A stretch of DNA of 64,000 nucleotides from Chrysomallon squamiferum (taxonomy: Eukaryota; Mollusca; Gastropoda; Neomphalida; Peltospiridae): positions 21,618,131 to 21,682,130 of the forward strand of contig CM022677.1 of assembly GCA_012295275.1 (NCBI GenBank), in the 5' to 3' direction. Positions within the stretch are counted from its first letter, which is position 1; the number at the start of each line of letters is the position of its first letter. The position numbers were made by a program, and so were the translations under genes. Below, one piece after another: positions 33,407-51,932 of the stretch. The notes under the pieces were generated by a model. That model had not been told where the DNA came from. It saw only the letters and a program-made list of their open reading frames with translations, and searched no databases.

Positions 33407-33497
33407 ATGGAAGAGACAGAGTTTAACAGGGTCTTGTTCTGTGTAACTGAAGGTAAATACCCTGAGGATTTCTCCAAACAGCAGAAAAAAACACTTC
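33407..33497 (+). pseudogene. Integrase-like fragment, copy 2 (truncated)
   Basis: Only the first 30 or so codons of the MEDTEFNR-type leader remain (here with GRDR-like changes), cut by the join to the Tc1-like fragment. Confidence 0.45.
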
Positions 33498-33680
33498 ATG
33501 ACGTTGATTTTCCGTTAAGCCTGGACGGCGACCTATTATAACAGGGCACATTCTCACTTTTGCTTTAGGATAATCCTGTTTCAGAACATCTGCAACAGCA
33601 ACAGCACAGAGCGTTTGCACGTGCAGTGAACCCAGAGGTGACCTATGTGACAAATGTTGTTGTTTACATGGCATATGAAA
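33494..33680 (-). pseudogene. Short Tc1-like fragment fused to an integrase-like fragment
   Basis: Only the N-terminal LTENQRHE part and its upstream leader remain. At about 33492-33500 the sequence switches directly into an oppositely oriented integrase-like fragment, giving a chimeric junction. Confidence 0.6.
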
Positions 33681-33913
33681 CTAACACATTCATCACTTTA
33701 TTTGGAAGCACCTCTCGTCTCTATGAATTAGCTAATCTTCTTGTTAAGTATACACAAGCATGTCCTGAAATTCATCTCTACCAAACATTTTGCTGCTAAC
33801 AATATTTTTAATTCAGAAACACTTTCTCCGCTGGAGAAACTATTCTGGTTTTCACAAGGACCATTCCTGAAATTGTATAAAAAGACTAGTGCAGCATTAG
33901 TTTTTAATCATAA

Positions 33914-33919
33914 TTTATT
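33914..33919 (-). other. Polyadenylation signal of CTLD-6
   Basis: AATAAA on the minus strand about 35 nt after the stop, same context as CTLD-5. Confidence 0.55.
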
Positions 33920-33953
33920 TCTTGTCGTTAAACAAAATCGCAGACAAAACTCT

Positions 33954-36714
<2,761 letters not shown>

Positions 36715-36885
36715 TTCTTCCTGATTTTTGCAATAACTTGTAAACGGTAAAACTTTAACAGACACAGAGACAAACTCTCGACTGGTTTAGGAAATGTTCT
36801 GACTGTTTCCTGCAATCGCACTCAGATAGAGTTACCTCGAATGAATAAATACACTCTTCAGCTTTAAAAACAGTTGGCTGCTTGT
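36715..36885 (-). promoter_or_regulatory. CTLD-6 5' UTR and putative core promoter
   Basis: Near-identical to the CTLD-5 block; the TATA-like element is at about 36861-36870. Confidence 0.4.
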
Positions 36886-37413
36886 ATTCATTTATCATAA
36901 TGATATATTGTTAAGGCACACGAACATTGACAGTTCGTTGTAGTTTTATAGCCTTGTTCTTTTATGGTATATTTTTTCAGTCGTCTTGAATAACATTACA
37001 AAAAATAATAATAATAAAACGAATATTCAGGATTATAAAGAATGTGATACCATAGTACAACTCGGTGGTTTACAAAAACATTAATGTAGCATGTTTATTT
37101 TATAAAAATAGTTTCATTTTCCCTGAAAAACAAAATAAAGTGAAAACAGTAGAAAACAAATAATAATAATAATAAAAAAAACATTATTTAGCTAAAAAAA
37201 CAAACAATAAACAAACAAACTGAAAAGGACCCTCCAATAACCGAGAAAAAATGACGCAGAAATTAAAAAAGGATTCTTTACATATATTTTTTTAAGAAAT
37301 ATAGAGTATATATTCACTTAATAACAGGCAGATCAGGACAGATAGTACTGTATGACAAATACAGACACAAACCTACACACACATAGACAGATTTAAATAC
37401 ATATATATATATA

Positions 37414-37481
<68 letters not shown>

Positions 37482-38120
37482 CTTAATAACAGGCAGATCA
37501 GGACAGATAGTACTGTATGACAAATACATACACAAACCTACACACACATAGACAGAATTAAATATATATATATATATTCACATATACATATGGCCGTTAA
37601 CAGTATGTTTAGTACTCTTTGTCGTGATCTGCATATATATGTATACATATATATATGTATTCAATTCTGTCTATGTGTGTAGGTTGTGTCTGTATTTGTG
37701 ATGGTGACCCATGAGACCCCAGGCCTAGTCCCCAGGGAGACTGACTTAACATGACACCGAATACTTCTTCTTGTACACAAATACAAAGAATGTTTGAGTG
37801 TTTGTCAGTGTGTTCGCAAACATATTTGACACGAGAGTCTAACACGCTTATCTGTCTGACTTTGCTAGGCTCCAAGATCGGCGACGTCCCCGACGTTGGG
37901 GACATGCACGTCAACGACGTCCACATGTCGGCGGTGTTGATGACGACCACAACGCCCATCTAACGTATTCGGTCAAAAAGAGTGCAGATTGTAGTCACTC
38001 GCACATAAGACAGACAACAGTGATTCTTAAATACGTACCTAACACTGCCAGGTTTCCCACGAAAACAAAACGGACTTAAAAAAAGACGAAAGACCAAGAA
38101 AGGAGAGCAATAACAATAAC

Positions 38121-38161
<41 letters not shown>

Positions 38162-38756
38162 TAATAATGATAAAATTAATTGTAATATTGATATCGAAGA
38201 AGTAGCTGAAAAAAGAATAATTAAAAATTACAATAATACAAGTAGTAGCAAAACAACAAGACCAGTTCTACTACTGCAACTACGAATAATAACAACTACA
38301 TCAAGAGTAGTAATAATAATACCAAATATAACAATAACAGAACAAACAACAACACCAGTACTACTACTTCATCTACGAATAATAACAACCACATCAAGAG
38401 TAGTAATAATAATACCAAATATAACAATAACAGAACAAACAACAACAATAACAATAATAAGCAACAAATAACAATAATAATAATTACAATAATACTAGTA
38501 GTAGCAACGAAACACAATGAGCAACAACTATGTCTTTAATCAACTGTATACTAGAACAATATGTTTAGTAACTTTTACATTAATATGTGTCTCTTCGGTG
38601 ACTTGTATATACAGAATGTATATCTAGTAACTTACAGATTAATATGTATGTCTTTAACTCATATGTCAGTATTCGTGTCTGTTTAATAACTGGTAAGTAA
38701 GTGAATATCTTTAAAAGTTAAAATTCTCTCATAAATTATAAGTCGGTATATATTAC

Positions 38757-38786
38757 TACTGCTTCGATCGATCCAATGGTGTACAT
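38757..38786 (-). pseudogene. Relic 4: orphan CTLD exon 2 with internal deletion
   Basis: Only the two ends of exon 2 remain (the GCTTCGATCGATCCA end and the ATGGTGTACAT end), with about 65 bp missing between. It is identified by position and by flanks shared with relics 3, 5 and 6. Confidence 0.6.
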
Positions 38787-38884
38787 ATTAGTTCTTTACA
38801 CAAATGTAGATACGCAGTTACAAAGATATATAGATGGATAGAGAAACAAATATTTTGTATATATAATGTGTGTGTGTGTTATTA

Positions 38885-39680
38885 TAAAACAGTAAAATAG
38901 TGCAGAAAATGTCTGAACAAAGTTCATGAAAAATGTATAGATATTTTAAACTTGCAATGATATATTTAAATAAATAAATTAATAATGAAATTATGAAATA
39001 ATGAAATAATGAAATTATGAAATAATGAAACGAGTTCAAATGACGTAAAATGATCATGTGAAAGCATCTCCTCAAAAATTATTTTAGAGACATTTAATTA
39101 ATTTCTTTTGACTTACAAATATTTATTCTTCTAGTTTTGGTTAAGGGCTGTTATTTCATTCAGATATAACGTTGAAACTTATCTAAAAGATAAAAATAAT
39201 AACAAAAATAAAATTAATGAAGTAAAACCTGTAGGAAGCCTCCCTCCCTCTGCCTGCCTGCCTGCTCCCCCTCTCTATCTTTCTCTCTATCACACACACG
39301 GACACACGCGCACACACACATACACAGACGCGCGCACGCACACACACACAATAAAAGGCTCAGCAATTTCTATACAGTGTGTTTTTTAAATACCTCATAA
39401 TCGTGAATATTACAATATATCACTATTGTATGGAAAGAGGATAGTAAAACCAAGTTCATTTGTAATGAACACACTGGAGCGGTTATAAAATGAGACATAA
39501 AAGTGGTCATTTGAATGTACATGAATAAAACTTACGTTGGTCATAAAATACATTTATTTTGAAAAAGAATTATGTGGAAATGGTCAAAACGCATTTTCTT
39601 TTCACTACGCTAGGTTTTAAAAGCATCACTTATATAATATTCTAATGACTTTGTGTGAACTAAGTTATGCTGCATTAATT
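38885..39680 (-). repeat. Family A dispersed repeat, copy 6
   Basis: Reverse orientation; short CA tract at 39290-39350. Confidence 0.6.
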
Positions 39681-39714
39681 TTATTTTTATTATTATTGAA
39701 TTGTGATAGAAAAA

Positions 39715-40225
39715 GATTACATTTTAAATCGGTAAATATAAGATCGTCATTTTATAATATCTAAAATTTACTAGTATCACCATCTTATATTTTAGAAAAG
39801 GAATAGTGATAGAAAAAGTAGATTTAAAATATCCAAAATCTATTTGTGTACGCATCTCACCTTTTAAGAAAATAGATAAACAAACAAAATTTAAAATACC
39901 CCGAATGTACGTGCGTATCTTCTAACATTTCAAGACGTTAGATTTAAAGCCACATTTAACGATATCCAAAATGTACATTCCAAATGTAGCTGCGTACCAT
40001 GTCACATCTTGCAAGATACAAAACACCAGTTTTAACCAAAATTTATTTGTATAACCACAGGATGCATCAACATATCTGAAATTTACTTGTATACTGTCGT
40101 ACACTTTAAGACGATAGACATAAAAACAATATTTTTAATTTCTAAATATTTACTAGTATAACCATTTTACTTTTCTAGAAGAAAATAATGAAACCACATT
40201 TTAAAAATATAAAATGTACTTTTTT
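39715..40225 (-). repeat. About 62-bp degenerate satellite, block 4
   Basis: Near-identical duplicate of block 3. Confidence 0.45.
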
Positions 40226-40522
40226 TATCATGTTAGTGACCCTTGATTTTGATATTGGCTATTGCTAATCAGGATGAACTAGTTAAGCAGTCAAGCTTAA
40301 GATTGGGTAAAGTATTCTCAACTTCTCAAACAATAGGATAAATATGTCTTGGTACACTTTTGAAAAACATATTGTAACACTATGTATTAGAAATGCTAAA
40401 GAGGTTGAAAGGACTAACTCAATATATAGAGTGCTATTTCAAATAGTTGCTACAAATTAACCAGTCTTTGACACCCTGCACATTTCAAAACATACTTATG
40501 ATTAAGTACCTGACGCTTCCAA

Positions 40523-40613
40523 ATGGAAGAGACAGAGTTCAACAGGGTCTTGTTCTATGTAACTGAAGGTAAATACCCTGAGGATTTCTCCAAACAGCAG
40601 AAAAAAACACTTC
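40523..40613 (+). pseudogene. Integrase-like fragment, copy 3 (truncated)
   Basis: Duplicate of copy 2 (offset 7,116 bp) with the same Tc1 junction. Confidence 0.45.
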
Positions 40614-40798
40614 ATGACGTTGATTTTCCGTTAAGCCTGGACGGCGACCTATTATAACAGGGCACATTCTCACTTTTGCTTTAGGATAATCCTGTTTCAG
40701 AACATCTGCAACAGCAACAGCACAGAGCGTTTGCACGTGCAGTGAACCCAGAGGTGACCTATGTGACAAATGTTGTTGTTTACATGGCATATGACACT
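40610..40798 (-). pseudogene. Short Tc1-like fragment, duplicate of 33494-33680
   Basis: Near-identical to the fragment at 33494 with the same chimeric junction, so it was copied by the 7.1-kb duplication. Confidence 0.6.
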
Positions 40799-41030
40799 AA
40801 CACATTCATCACTTTATTTGGAAGCACCTCTCGTCTCTATGAATTAGCTAATCTTCTTGTTAAGTATACACAAGCATGTCCTGAAATTCATCTCTACCAA
40901 ACATTTTGCTGCTAACAATATTTTTAATTCAGAAACATTTTCTCCGCTGGAGAAACTATTCTGGTTTTTGACAAGGACCATTCCTGAAATTGTATAAAAA
41001 GACTAGTGCAGCATTAGTTTTTAATCATAA

Positions 41031-41036
41031 TTTATT
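41031..41036 (-). other. Polyadenylation signal of CTLD-7
   Basis: AATAAA on the minus strand about 35 nt after the stop. Confidence 0.55.
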
Positions 41037-41070
41037 TCTTGTCGTTAAACAAAATCTCAGACAAAACTCT

Positions 41071-43628
<2,558 letters not shown>

Positions 43629-43800
43629 TTCTTCCTGATTCTGCAAGAATTTTCTAAACGGTAAAACTTTAACAGACACAGAGACAAATTCTCGACTGGT
43701 TTAGGAAATGTTCTGACTGTTTCCTGCAATCGCACTCAGATAGAGTTACCTCGAATGAATAAATACACTCTTCAGCTTTAAAAACAGTTGGCTGCTTGTA
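43629..43800 (-). promoter_or_regulatory. CTLD-7 5' UTR and putative core promoter
   Basis: Near-identical to the CTLD-5 and CTLD-6 blocks; the TATA-like element is at about 43775-43785. The frame upstream of the ATG stays open but has no ATG, so the MKII start is preferred. Confidence 0.4.
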
Positions 43801-44314
43801 TTCATTTATCATAATGATATATTGTTAAGGCACACGAACATTGACAGTTCGTTGTAGTTTTATAGCCTTGTTCTTTTATGGTATATTTTTTCAGTCGTCT
43901 TGAATAACATTACAAAAAATAATAATAATAAAACGAATATTCAGGATTATAAAGAATGTGATACCATAGTACAACTCGGTGGTTTACAAAAACATTAATG
44001 TAGCATGTTTATTTTATAAATAGTTTTATTTTCCCTGAAAAACAAAATAAAGTGAAAACAGTAAAAAAACAAATAATAATAATAAAAAAAGAAAACATTA
44101 TTTAGCTAAAAAAAACAAACAATAAACAAACAAACTGAAAAGGACCCTCCAATAACCCAGAACAAATGACGCAGAAATTAAAAAATGATTCTTTACATAT
44201 ATTTTTTAAATAAATATAGAGTATATATTCACTTAATAACAGGCAGATCAGGACAGATAGTACTGCATGACAAATACAGACACAAACATACACACATAGA
44301 CATATTAAAACACA

Positions 44315-44316
44315 TT

Positions 44317-44374
<58 letters not shown>

Positions 44375-44399
44375 ATACATACATACATACATATACATA

Positions 44400-44449
<50 letters not shown>

Positions 44450-44600
44450 TATATACATAATATATGTATATATTTATATATATATATACAGATACATACA
44501 TATATATATATAAATACATACATACATACATACATGCATATATATATATACACATACATACATTATATATATATATATATATAGATCACACATACATACA
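44315..44600. repeat. AT-rich array (TATA/CATA/TGTA)
   Basis: Nearly 290 bp of TA with CATACATA and TGTATG interruptions upstream of CTLD-7. Confidence 0.85.
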
Positions 44601-45244
44601 TACATACCGTATATATATATGTTTAGTACACTTTGTCGTGATTGCATATATGTTTATACATATATATCTGCGTGTGTGTTCATTTCTGTCTACGTGTTTA
44701 GGTTTGTGTCTGTATTTGTGATGGTGACCCACGAGGCCCCAGCACTAAGTCCCCAGGGACACTGACTGTACCTTAACATGACACTGAATACTTCTTCTTG
44801 TACACAAATACAAAGAATGTTTGAGTGTTGGTCACTGTGTTCGCAAACATATCTGACACGAGAGTCTAACACGGTTATCTGTCTGACTTTGCTAGGCTTC
44901 AAGATCGGCGATGTTCCCAACGTTTCCGACATACACGTCAATAACGTCTACAACGCCCATCAAACATATTCGGTCAAACAGAGTGCAGATTGAAGTCACT
45001 CGCACATGAGACAGTCAACAGTAATTCTGAAATAAATACCTAACACTGCCAAGTGTCCCACGAAAACAAAACGGACTCAAACAAAAAACGAAAAACCAAG
45101 AAAGGAGAGCACTAACAATAACAATAACAATAACAATAATAATAATAATAATAATAATAATGATAAAATTAATTGTAATATTGATATAGAAGAAGTAGCT
45201 GCAAAAAGAATAATTAAAAATTACAATAATACAAGTAGTAGCAA

Positions 45245-45530
45245 AACAACAAGACCAGTTATACTACTGTAACTACGATTAATAACAACTACATCAAGAG
45301 TAGTAATAATAATACCAAATATAACAATAACAAAACAAACAACACCAGTTCTACTACTGCATCTACGAATAATAACAACTACATCAAGAGTAGTAATAAT
45401 AATACCAAATATAACAATAACAGAACAAACAACACCAGTTCTACTACTGCATCTACGAATAATAACAACTACATCAAGAGTAGTAATAATAATACCAAAT
45501 ATAACAATAACAGAACAAACAACAACAATA
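45245..45530 (-). repeat. 90-bp repeat, about 3 copies
   Basis: Same family as 6425-6640, expanded to three units here. The open frame of 108 codons it creates is a by-product. Confidence 0.55.
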
Positions 45531-45839
45531 ACAATAATAAGCAACACATAACAATAATAATAATTACAATAATACTAGTAGTAACAACGAAACACAATGA
45601 GCAACAACTATGTCTTTAATCAACTGTATACTAGAACAATATGTTTAGTAACTTTTACATTAATATGTACCTCTTCAGTGACTTGTATATACAGAAGGTA
45701 TATCTAGTAACTTACAGATTAATATGTATGTCTTTATTAACTCGTATGTCAGTATTCGTGTCTGTTTAATAACTGGTAAGTAAGTGAGTATCTTTAAAAG
45801 CTGAAATTCTCTCATAAATTTTATGACGGTATATATTAC

Positions 45840-45934
45840 TACTGCTTCGATCGATCCAGCGGAAACGTTATTTGGAGAAATCCAGTAACAGTTGTTGTAT
45901 AAAGGAAAGAAGACATCCCTACAGTGGTGTACAT
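45840..45934 (-). pseudogene. Relic 5: orphan CTLD exon 2
   Basis: This 95-nt open exon 2 homolog contains HHCRDVFF..NNCYWISPNNV. It has a GTAATA-type donor and a mutated acceptor (AGAAGTAAT). It is the near-exact reverse counterpart of relic 1 (5928-6022), and their flanks match as well. Confidence 0.7.
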
Positions 45935-46044
45935 ATTACTTCTGTACACAAACGTAGATACGCAGTTACAAAGATATATAGATGGATAGAGAAACAAATA
46001 TTTTGTATATATAATGTGTGTGTGCGTGTGTGTGTGTGTGTCCG

Positions 46045-46930
46045 TGTAAAACAGTAAAATAGTGCAGAAAATCTCTGAACAAAGTTCATGAAAAATGTAT
46101 AGATATTTTAAACTTGCAATGATATATCTAAATAAATAAATAAATAATGAAATTATGAAATAATGAAATAATGAAATTATGAAATAATGAAATTATGAAA
46201 TAATGAAACGAGTTCAAATGAAGTAAAATGATCATGTGAAATCATCTCCTCAAAAATTATTTTAGAGACATTTAATTAATTTCTTTTGACTTACAAATAT
46301 TTATTCTTCTAGTTTTGGTTAAGGGCTGTTATTTCATTCAGATATAACGTTGAAATTTATCTAAAAAATAAAAATAATAACAAAAATAAAATTAATGAAG
46401 TAAAACCTGTAGGAAGCCTCCCTCCCTCTGCCTGCCTGCCTGCTCCCCCTCTCTATCTTTCTCTCTATCACACACACGGACACACGCGGACACACGCGCA
46501 CACACACACATAAACACACGCGCGCACGCACACACACACAATAAAAGGCTCAGCAATTTCTATACAGTGTGTTTTTTAAATACCTCATAATCGTGAATAT
46601 TATAATATATCACTATTGTATGGAAAGAGGATAGTAAAACTAAGTTCATTTGTAATGAACACACTGGAGCGGTTATAAAATGAGACATAAAAGTGGTCGT
46701 TTGGATGTACATGAATAAAACTTACGTTGGTCATAAAATACAAACACATTTATTTTACTAATACATAAAAAGAATTATCTGAAAATAGTGAACATGTATT
46801 TTTTCCTCATTTGATTAGGTTTTAAAATCATCAGTTTATAATATTCTAATTAATTTGAGTGAACTCAGTTGTATTTCTTCAGCGATTTTCTGCACTATTT
46901 TCCTGTTGTGGTTACACTTTGACCATAACA
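46045..46930 (-). repeat. Family A dispersed repeat, copy 7
   Basis: Reverse orientation; CA tract at 46465-46540. The end next to the integrase fragment matches 4486-4677 reversed. Confidence 0.6.
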
Positions 46931-47158
46931 CACACACATACACACAAAGGAACACAAACACACTCACACACACATACGAAAATATCCAAAGTATGCATTT
47001 GAAATGTACTGGAGTAACTCAATATATAGAGTGCTATTTCAAATAGTTTCTACAAATTGTCCAGTCTTTGACATCTTGCACATTTCAAAGCATACTTATG
47101 ATTAACTTCAGTTATATTTTGCTATAAAGTGGACTCCCAGTTACCTAACGCTTCCAAA

Positions 47159-47510
47159 TGGAAGACACAGAGTTCAACAGGGTCTTGGTCTATGTAACTG
47201 AAGGTAAATATCCTGAGGATTTCTCCAAACAGCAGAAAAGAACACTTCGCAAGGAGGCCCAGTGCTATTTAGTAAAAAAACGGACTTCAACATTCGAGTT
47301 ACTCTGTTGATGCTATCAGAGTGCAGAAGGTCAAGGTGTCACAGGAGGCCAAACTTCTTTAGTTTCTCCATGATGACAAGTTATCTGGAGAACGTTTTGT
47401 CTGGGAGAAAGTGTGGCAGAAGTCAAGCAGTCGTTTTTTCTCTGGAAGGTCGTCAGTGTTGATTGTAAGGACAATTGAGCACATTTCGAAGAATGTCAAC
47501 AGCAGAATAA
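47159..47510 (+). pseudogene. Integrase-like fragment, copy 4
   Basis: Starts MEDTEFNRVLVYVTEGKYPE and reads on through KQQKRTLRKEAQCYLVK before a frameshift and stop. Later pieces of the HDDKLSGE zinc-binding region are recognisable in other frames. It is the inverted counterpart of copy 1. Confidence 0.5.
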
Positions 47511-47567
47511 TTTAGCCAAAACAGTATTGAGTTAGTTAACAGAATTATTTTATAATGTTACACTTTA

Positions 47568-47935
47568 TATGTCCCCAAGTCTAGTTCCCAGGTCTAGTTC
47601 CCAAGTCTAGTTCCCAAGTCTAGTTCCCAGGTCTAGTTCCCAGGTCTAGTTCCCAGGTCTAGTTCCCACGTCTAGTTCCAAGGTCTAGTCCCCAGGTCTA
47701 GTTCCCAGGTCTAGTCCCCATTTCTAGTTCCCTTGTTCAGTCCACAGGTCTAGTCCCCAGGTCTAGTTCCCAGGTCTAGTTCCCAAGTCTAGTTCCCAGG
47801 TCTAGTTCCCACGTCTAGTCCCCAGGTCTAGTTCCCAAGGCCTAGTTCCCAGGTCTAGTTCCCAGGTCTAGTTCCAAGGTCTAGTTCCCAAGTCTAGTTC
47901 CAAGGTCTAGTTCCCAGGTCAGGTTCCCAGGGAAA
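47568..47935. repeat. 13-bp minisatellite, about 28 units
   Basis: Near-perfect units of CTAGTTCCCAGGT with AAG, ACG or CC variants. It lies in the 3' flank of CTLD-8. Confidence 0.85.
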
Positions 47936-48549
47936 CTCACTGCTTCTTTAACATGCCACTGAATATTATTTTCTTCTCCTAGATAATAAAAAGTATGTTT
48001 GTATGTTTGTCAGTTTGTTCTAAAAAATGTCTGACAAAAGAGTCTAACAGTGGCTTCAGTTTGACTTTGCTGTGGTCTAAGAAGTCGGTGGTGACGGCGA
48101 CGTTGGCGACATCCGCGTCAACGGTGTCCACCACGCCAATCTAACTTATTTGGTTAATCAGAGTGCAGATTGTAATCTCACGTACGTAAGATGTACATTC
48201 GTTTCCTTTACTGAAACATGGTTTTATTTCTGCTCAGCGGTTTATCTGCAACATTTCCACATATATAATTATCTTTGTGTACTATTGTCTACCAGACTGC
48301 GTTTCCCCGCGTAGATAGATATAAGCAAATATCTGACAGGTGACCAAACATTTCTCTGTAACCGCTCTCACATGGCAAGATGTCCTAAATTTCAAGTCTA
48401 CCGAAAGTTTTTCTACCAATAATATTTTTAATTCAGAATTATTTTCTCCGCGATAAGTGATTCTGTCACAAAAAAAAATAAAAAATAAAAAAAAATCAAA
48501 AACATAAAAAAAAACATTGTAATTTTAAAAGATTATAATTTAATTATAA

Positions 48550-48555
48550 TTTATT
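48550..48555 (-). other. Polyadenylation signal of CTLD-8
   Basis: AATAAA on the minus strand about 35 nt after the stop. Confidence 0.55.
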
Positions 48556-48589
48556 TCTTTTCATAGAACAAAATGTCGGACAAATTTCT

Positions 48590-48874
48590 TCACGCGGAAT
48601 ATTTACAGATAAAACCCTTTCTGGTGTTGCAATCAAGATCATTCCACTCGAAATTATATTCTCCACGTAATTCCAAACAGTTCTGGACTCTGTCGTGTTT
48701 GTCGGGTTGTCCTTTGTGAAAATGTGTGTAGTTAATTGGTTCGGCTAGCACTCTTGACAACCAGGCGAATTTTCCTTCTACCTGCAGATCGCTGGCGCCG
48801 ATCCAGTATGTTTGAGCTGAAAGCAGAAGCAGGAGAACAGCAGTATAGTAGTTGAAATAGTTGTTGCAATAGGA

Positions 48875-48931
<57 letters not shown>

Positions 48932-51761
48932 TAGTACGGGAGGTAGCAGTAGGAGTAAAGTACAAGTAGAACTACTGCAGCAGTAACAGTAACCGCAGTA
49001 GTAGCTGTTGAAGTAGTAGTTGTAGATCTCCCTCTGATTGCTTCAGTAGTACTGGGAATAGTAGTAGTAGTAGCAGCAGTAGTAATGAGAGCAATAGAAA
49101 TCGAAAAACTTTAGTAATAGTTCTGACTGTAGAAATGATAATAGTACTAGTATGACTGGTTATCTAGTTAGAATAGTTGCTTTTCCTGAAAAAGTAGAAG
49201 TAGCAATACTATACAGTTACACACACATATACACAGACACAGGCACAATCGCGAGGTAAAATAAATAAATAAATAGGTAAGTAAGGAAATAAACAATAAA
49301 TATGTATATTAATTAATTAATTAAATAAATAAATAAATTATCGATGTCCACTTGTGCCTACCGACCCCAATGTTACTGGGAAAAATGACAGTTTCGTTTG
49401 CTTATGAAATCGGCGTGAACGAAAGAAGGACAGATGGGTCGTTCGCTCGAATTTGTTCGTGTTACAAATATTGTCTTAACGGAGTAGCTTTCCTTGAAAG
49501 CCTCAGCGCAAGCGGCGAGGAAGATACGAAGTGACACAGGATTAGAGGAAATTAAAAGTTTCTTTTCCACTGAATAGTGCGAACTACGTCACGAATGTGT
49601 TCCCACTGTGCGTTTCGGAAACTTCGGCCAGCTAATACAGCGCAAAGATGGTCAATAACACGCAAGATAAACAAAAAAAAGAATAAATAAATAAATTTAA
49701 GAAAAAAAATTCAGTAACCAATAAAATAAAATAAATCGGTCACAGCATTTGCAGACGAAACAATTCTGACGTCAGAGATTCCAACTGACGTATTTTACGT
49801 AATAACGATCTTGTAAACGTAATTATTTTAACTAACGCGTAGAATGATTCAGTTTTAAGATACAATATTAATATCAGGAAAACAGAATTAAGTTTTCAGT
49901 TCAAAAACACGTAACAACAGATTTTATATTCAATCTCAACGTGTCACCATTATCATGTATCGTCAAAAGTTTATTAAAAGACTTTCGAAACATCCGCCAT
50001 TTTCTGAAAGCTGAGTCTCTGATTAACCAACAAAATGCCGGGGATTGAAAGGAGCAGTAAAAAGTGTCGTTTTTCTTAAATTTGTAAGACATTCAAATTT
50101 ATTTAGGTTACAATCTGCAATTTTACCAAGTATTTGAATAAATATTTAGATATGATTTATTTTTACTAACTGCACATCCAGTAAAACGTTAAGTAGACCA
50201 TAAAAAGGTAATAATAAATAAATTAAAAAATAATTAATAAATCGAGAAAGAATGAAAAAGAAAAGAAAAAAGAAACAAAAAATAGAAAACAAGAATACTC
50301 AAATTCAAATTATAAATTTCACACAAAGCTGTTTCCGAAAACCCCCCACTTCCCCTGAATATACACTTATGGAAGGATGGATGGATATCGGAAGCACACA
50401 GAGAGACAAATGCGTGGAAAAAGATATGCACACACAGACAGGTAGATCGACAGATATATAGATGGACAGTGAAATAGATAGACAGACAGACAGACAGATA
50501 TATTATTATAACTGATAGCCATGCTATTCGTATGATCGTTAATAGAGAAGAAGATAAACATAAAAACCTTTGGGTCTTCCTTTAACTGCTGTAAGGATTG
50601 CACGATTTTCTGAATCCGATCTAATAGTCACCAAAGAGGCATTCATTAACTTGCAGTACTCCTAAATAGCAACAACAACAAAAACAATAACAACAATAAT
50701 AATAATTATAATTATAATTATAATTACAATAATACCAGTAGTAGCAATGCATCAGTAACAACAACAACAACAACAACATTAATAATAATAAAGTTTGACT
50801 TTAATCACTTCTGCCTAAGTATTATTTTTAGTACTATGTCTTTACTAAACTGTATAATACAACTACATCTTTACAAACATGTATATTAGTAGTACGTGTT
50901 TACAAACTGGTATAATAGTTACATATCTTTGGTAACTTGTATAAAAGCATGTATGTCTTCAGTGACTTGTATATATCAAAATGTATGTCTAGTAACTTAT
51001 AGATCATATATATATACATATGTCTAAAATATCTCGTATAGCAGCATTCGCGTTTGCTTAATAACTGGTATGAAAGTGAGTATCTTTAAAAGCTTGTATT
51101 CTCTCATAAATTATATATATTACCGCTGCTTCGATCCAGTCAGCAGCAATTTTTGCTCGGGAAATCCAGTAACAGTTGTTGTGTAAATACACGAAGCCAT
51201 CCGTGCAGGTGTGTGCGTCTAAATTGCCAAAATAATATTTGTTTACAAAAATGTAGACACGCAGTTACACAGACCGATAGATGCTTAAATGCAAACATGG
51301 ATAGAAAACAAATGAACTCTATGTATGTGTGTGTTTTGTGTGTGTGTGTGTGTGTGTGTGTATCTATCTACTTATCTGTTTAACAGTCTCATCTTCTCCT
51401 AATATCTGTCTTTTTTTTAAAAAGAAAAAAGAAAAACGTAGGCAAAAGTTAGACAGACACATAAAACTGAAACCCAGAGACAGACAAATAGACGAAGACA
51501 TAGAAACAGCAGATATGTTGTATAAGTTCACGTCATATGTTTGCATATATCTACATCTATATCTATATCTATATATCTATCTATCTATCTATGTGTGTGT
51601 ATTTAGACACACACACACACACATATAGAAAGATAGGGAATCAGACAGCCAGAGAGACATACAATGAAATACCAGACCTGGGTTTTAATAGCTGTAATAT
51701 ACTCACATGCATCGTTGAAGACAGAAAAAAGAAGAAAACTGAGAAAATAAATAATCTTCAT
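48590..51761 (-). CDS. CTLD-8: secreted single-domain C-type lectin, QPD/WND type (4 exons)
   Basis: Exons: 51707..51761 (MKIIYFLSFLLFSVFNDA, donor GTGAGT), 51124..51218, 50568..50661, 48590..48816; 471 nt, 156 aa. Exon 2 reads HTCTDGF..NNCYWISR and ADWIEAA; exon 3 EYCKLMNASLVTI with an N-A-S sequon; exon 4 TYWIGASD, then a WLSRVLAEP stretch, QPD (about 118-120), WND (about 139-141) and GFICKYSA at the end. AATAAA is at 48550-48555. Exon 4 of this copy has no in-frame ATG and must be read from the splice acceptor (CAG before 48816). It is more diverged than CTLD-5 to -7, so it is an older duplicate. The chemistry around WND is intact, so galactose-type Ca2+-dependent binding is plausible, but that is inference. 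Confidence 0.87.
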
Positions 51762-51932
51762 TTCTTCCTGATTTTGCAAGAATTTTCCAAACGGTAAAAC
51801 TTTAACAGACACAGAAACAAACTCTCGTCTGGTTTAGGAAATGTTCTGACTGTTTCCTGCAATCGCACTCAGATAGATTTGCCTCGAATGAATAAATACA
51901 CTCTTCAGCTTTAAAAATAGTTGGCTGCTTGT
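51762..51932 (-). promoter_or_regulatory. CTLD-8 5' UTR and putative core promoter
   Basis: Same block, with CTATTTTTAAAGC at about 51908-51920 and the TTTATTCATTCGAGG sequence following. Confidence 0.4.

Noticed and set aside
37751-37963. Frames of about 70 codons shared by 37.75, 44.78 and (reverse) 56.07 kb
   Set aside because: The shared sequence is the 3'-flank relic of lectin copies; frames differ between copies and have stops, so it is duplicated non-coding DNA.
43629-43679. N-terminal extension upstream of MKII in CTLD-7 and CTLD-8
   Set aside because: The extension begins at GTG, not ATG, and would bury the signal peptide; other copies lack it.
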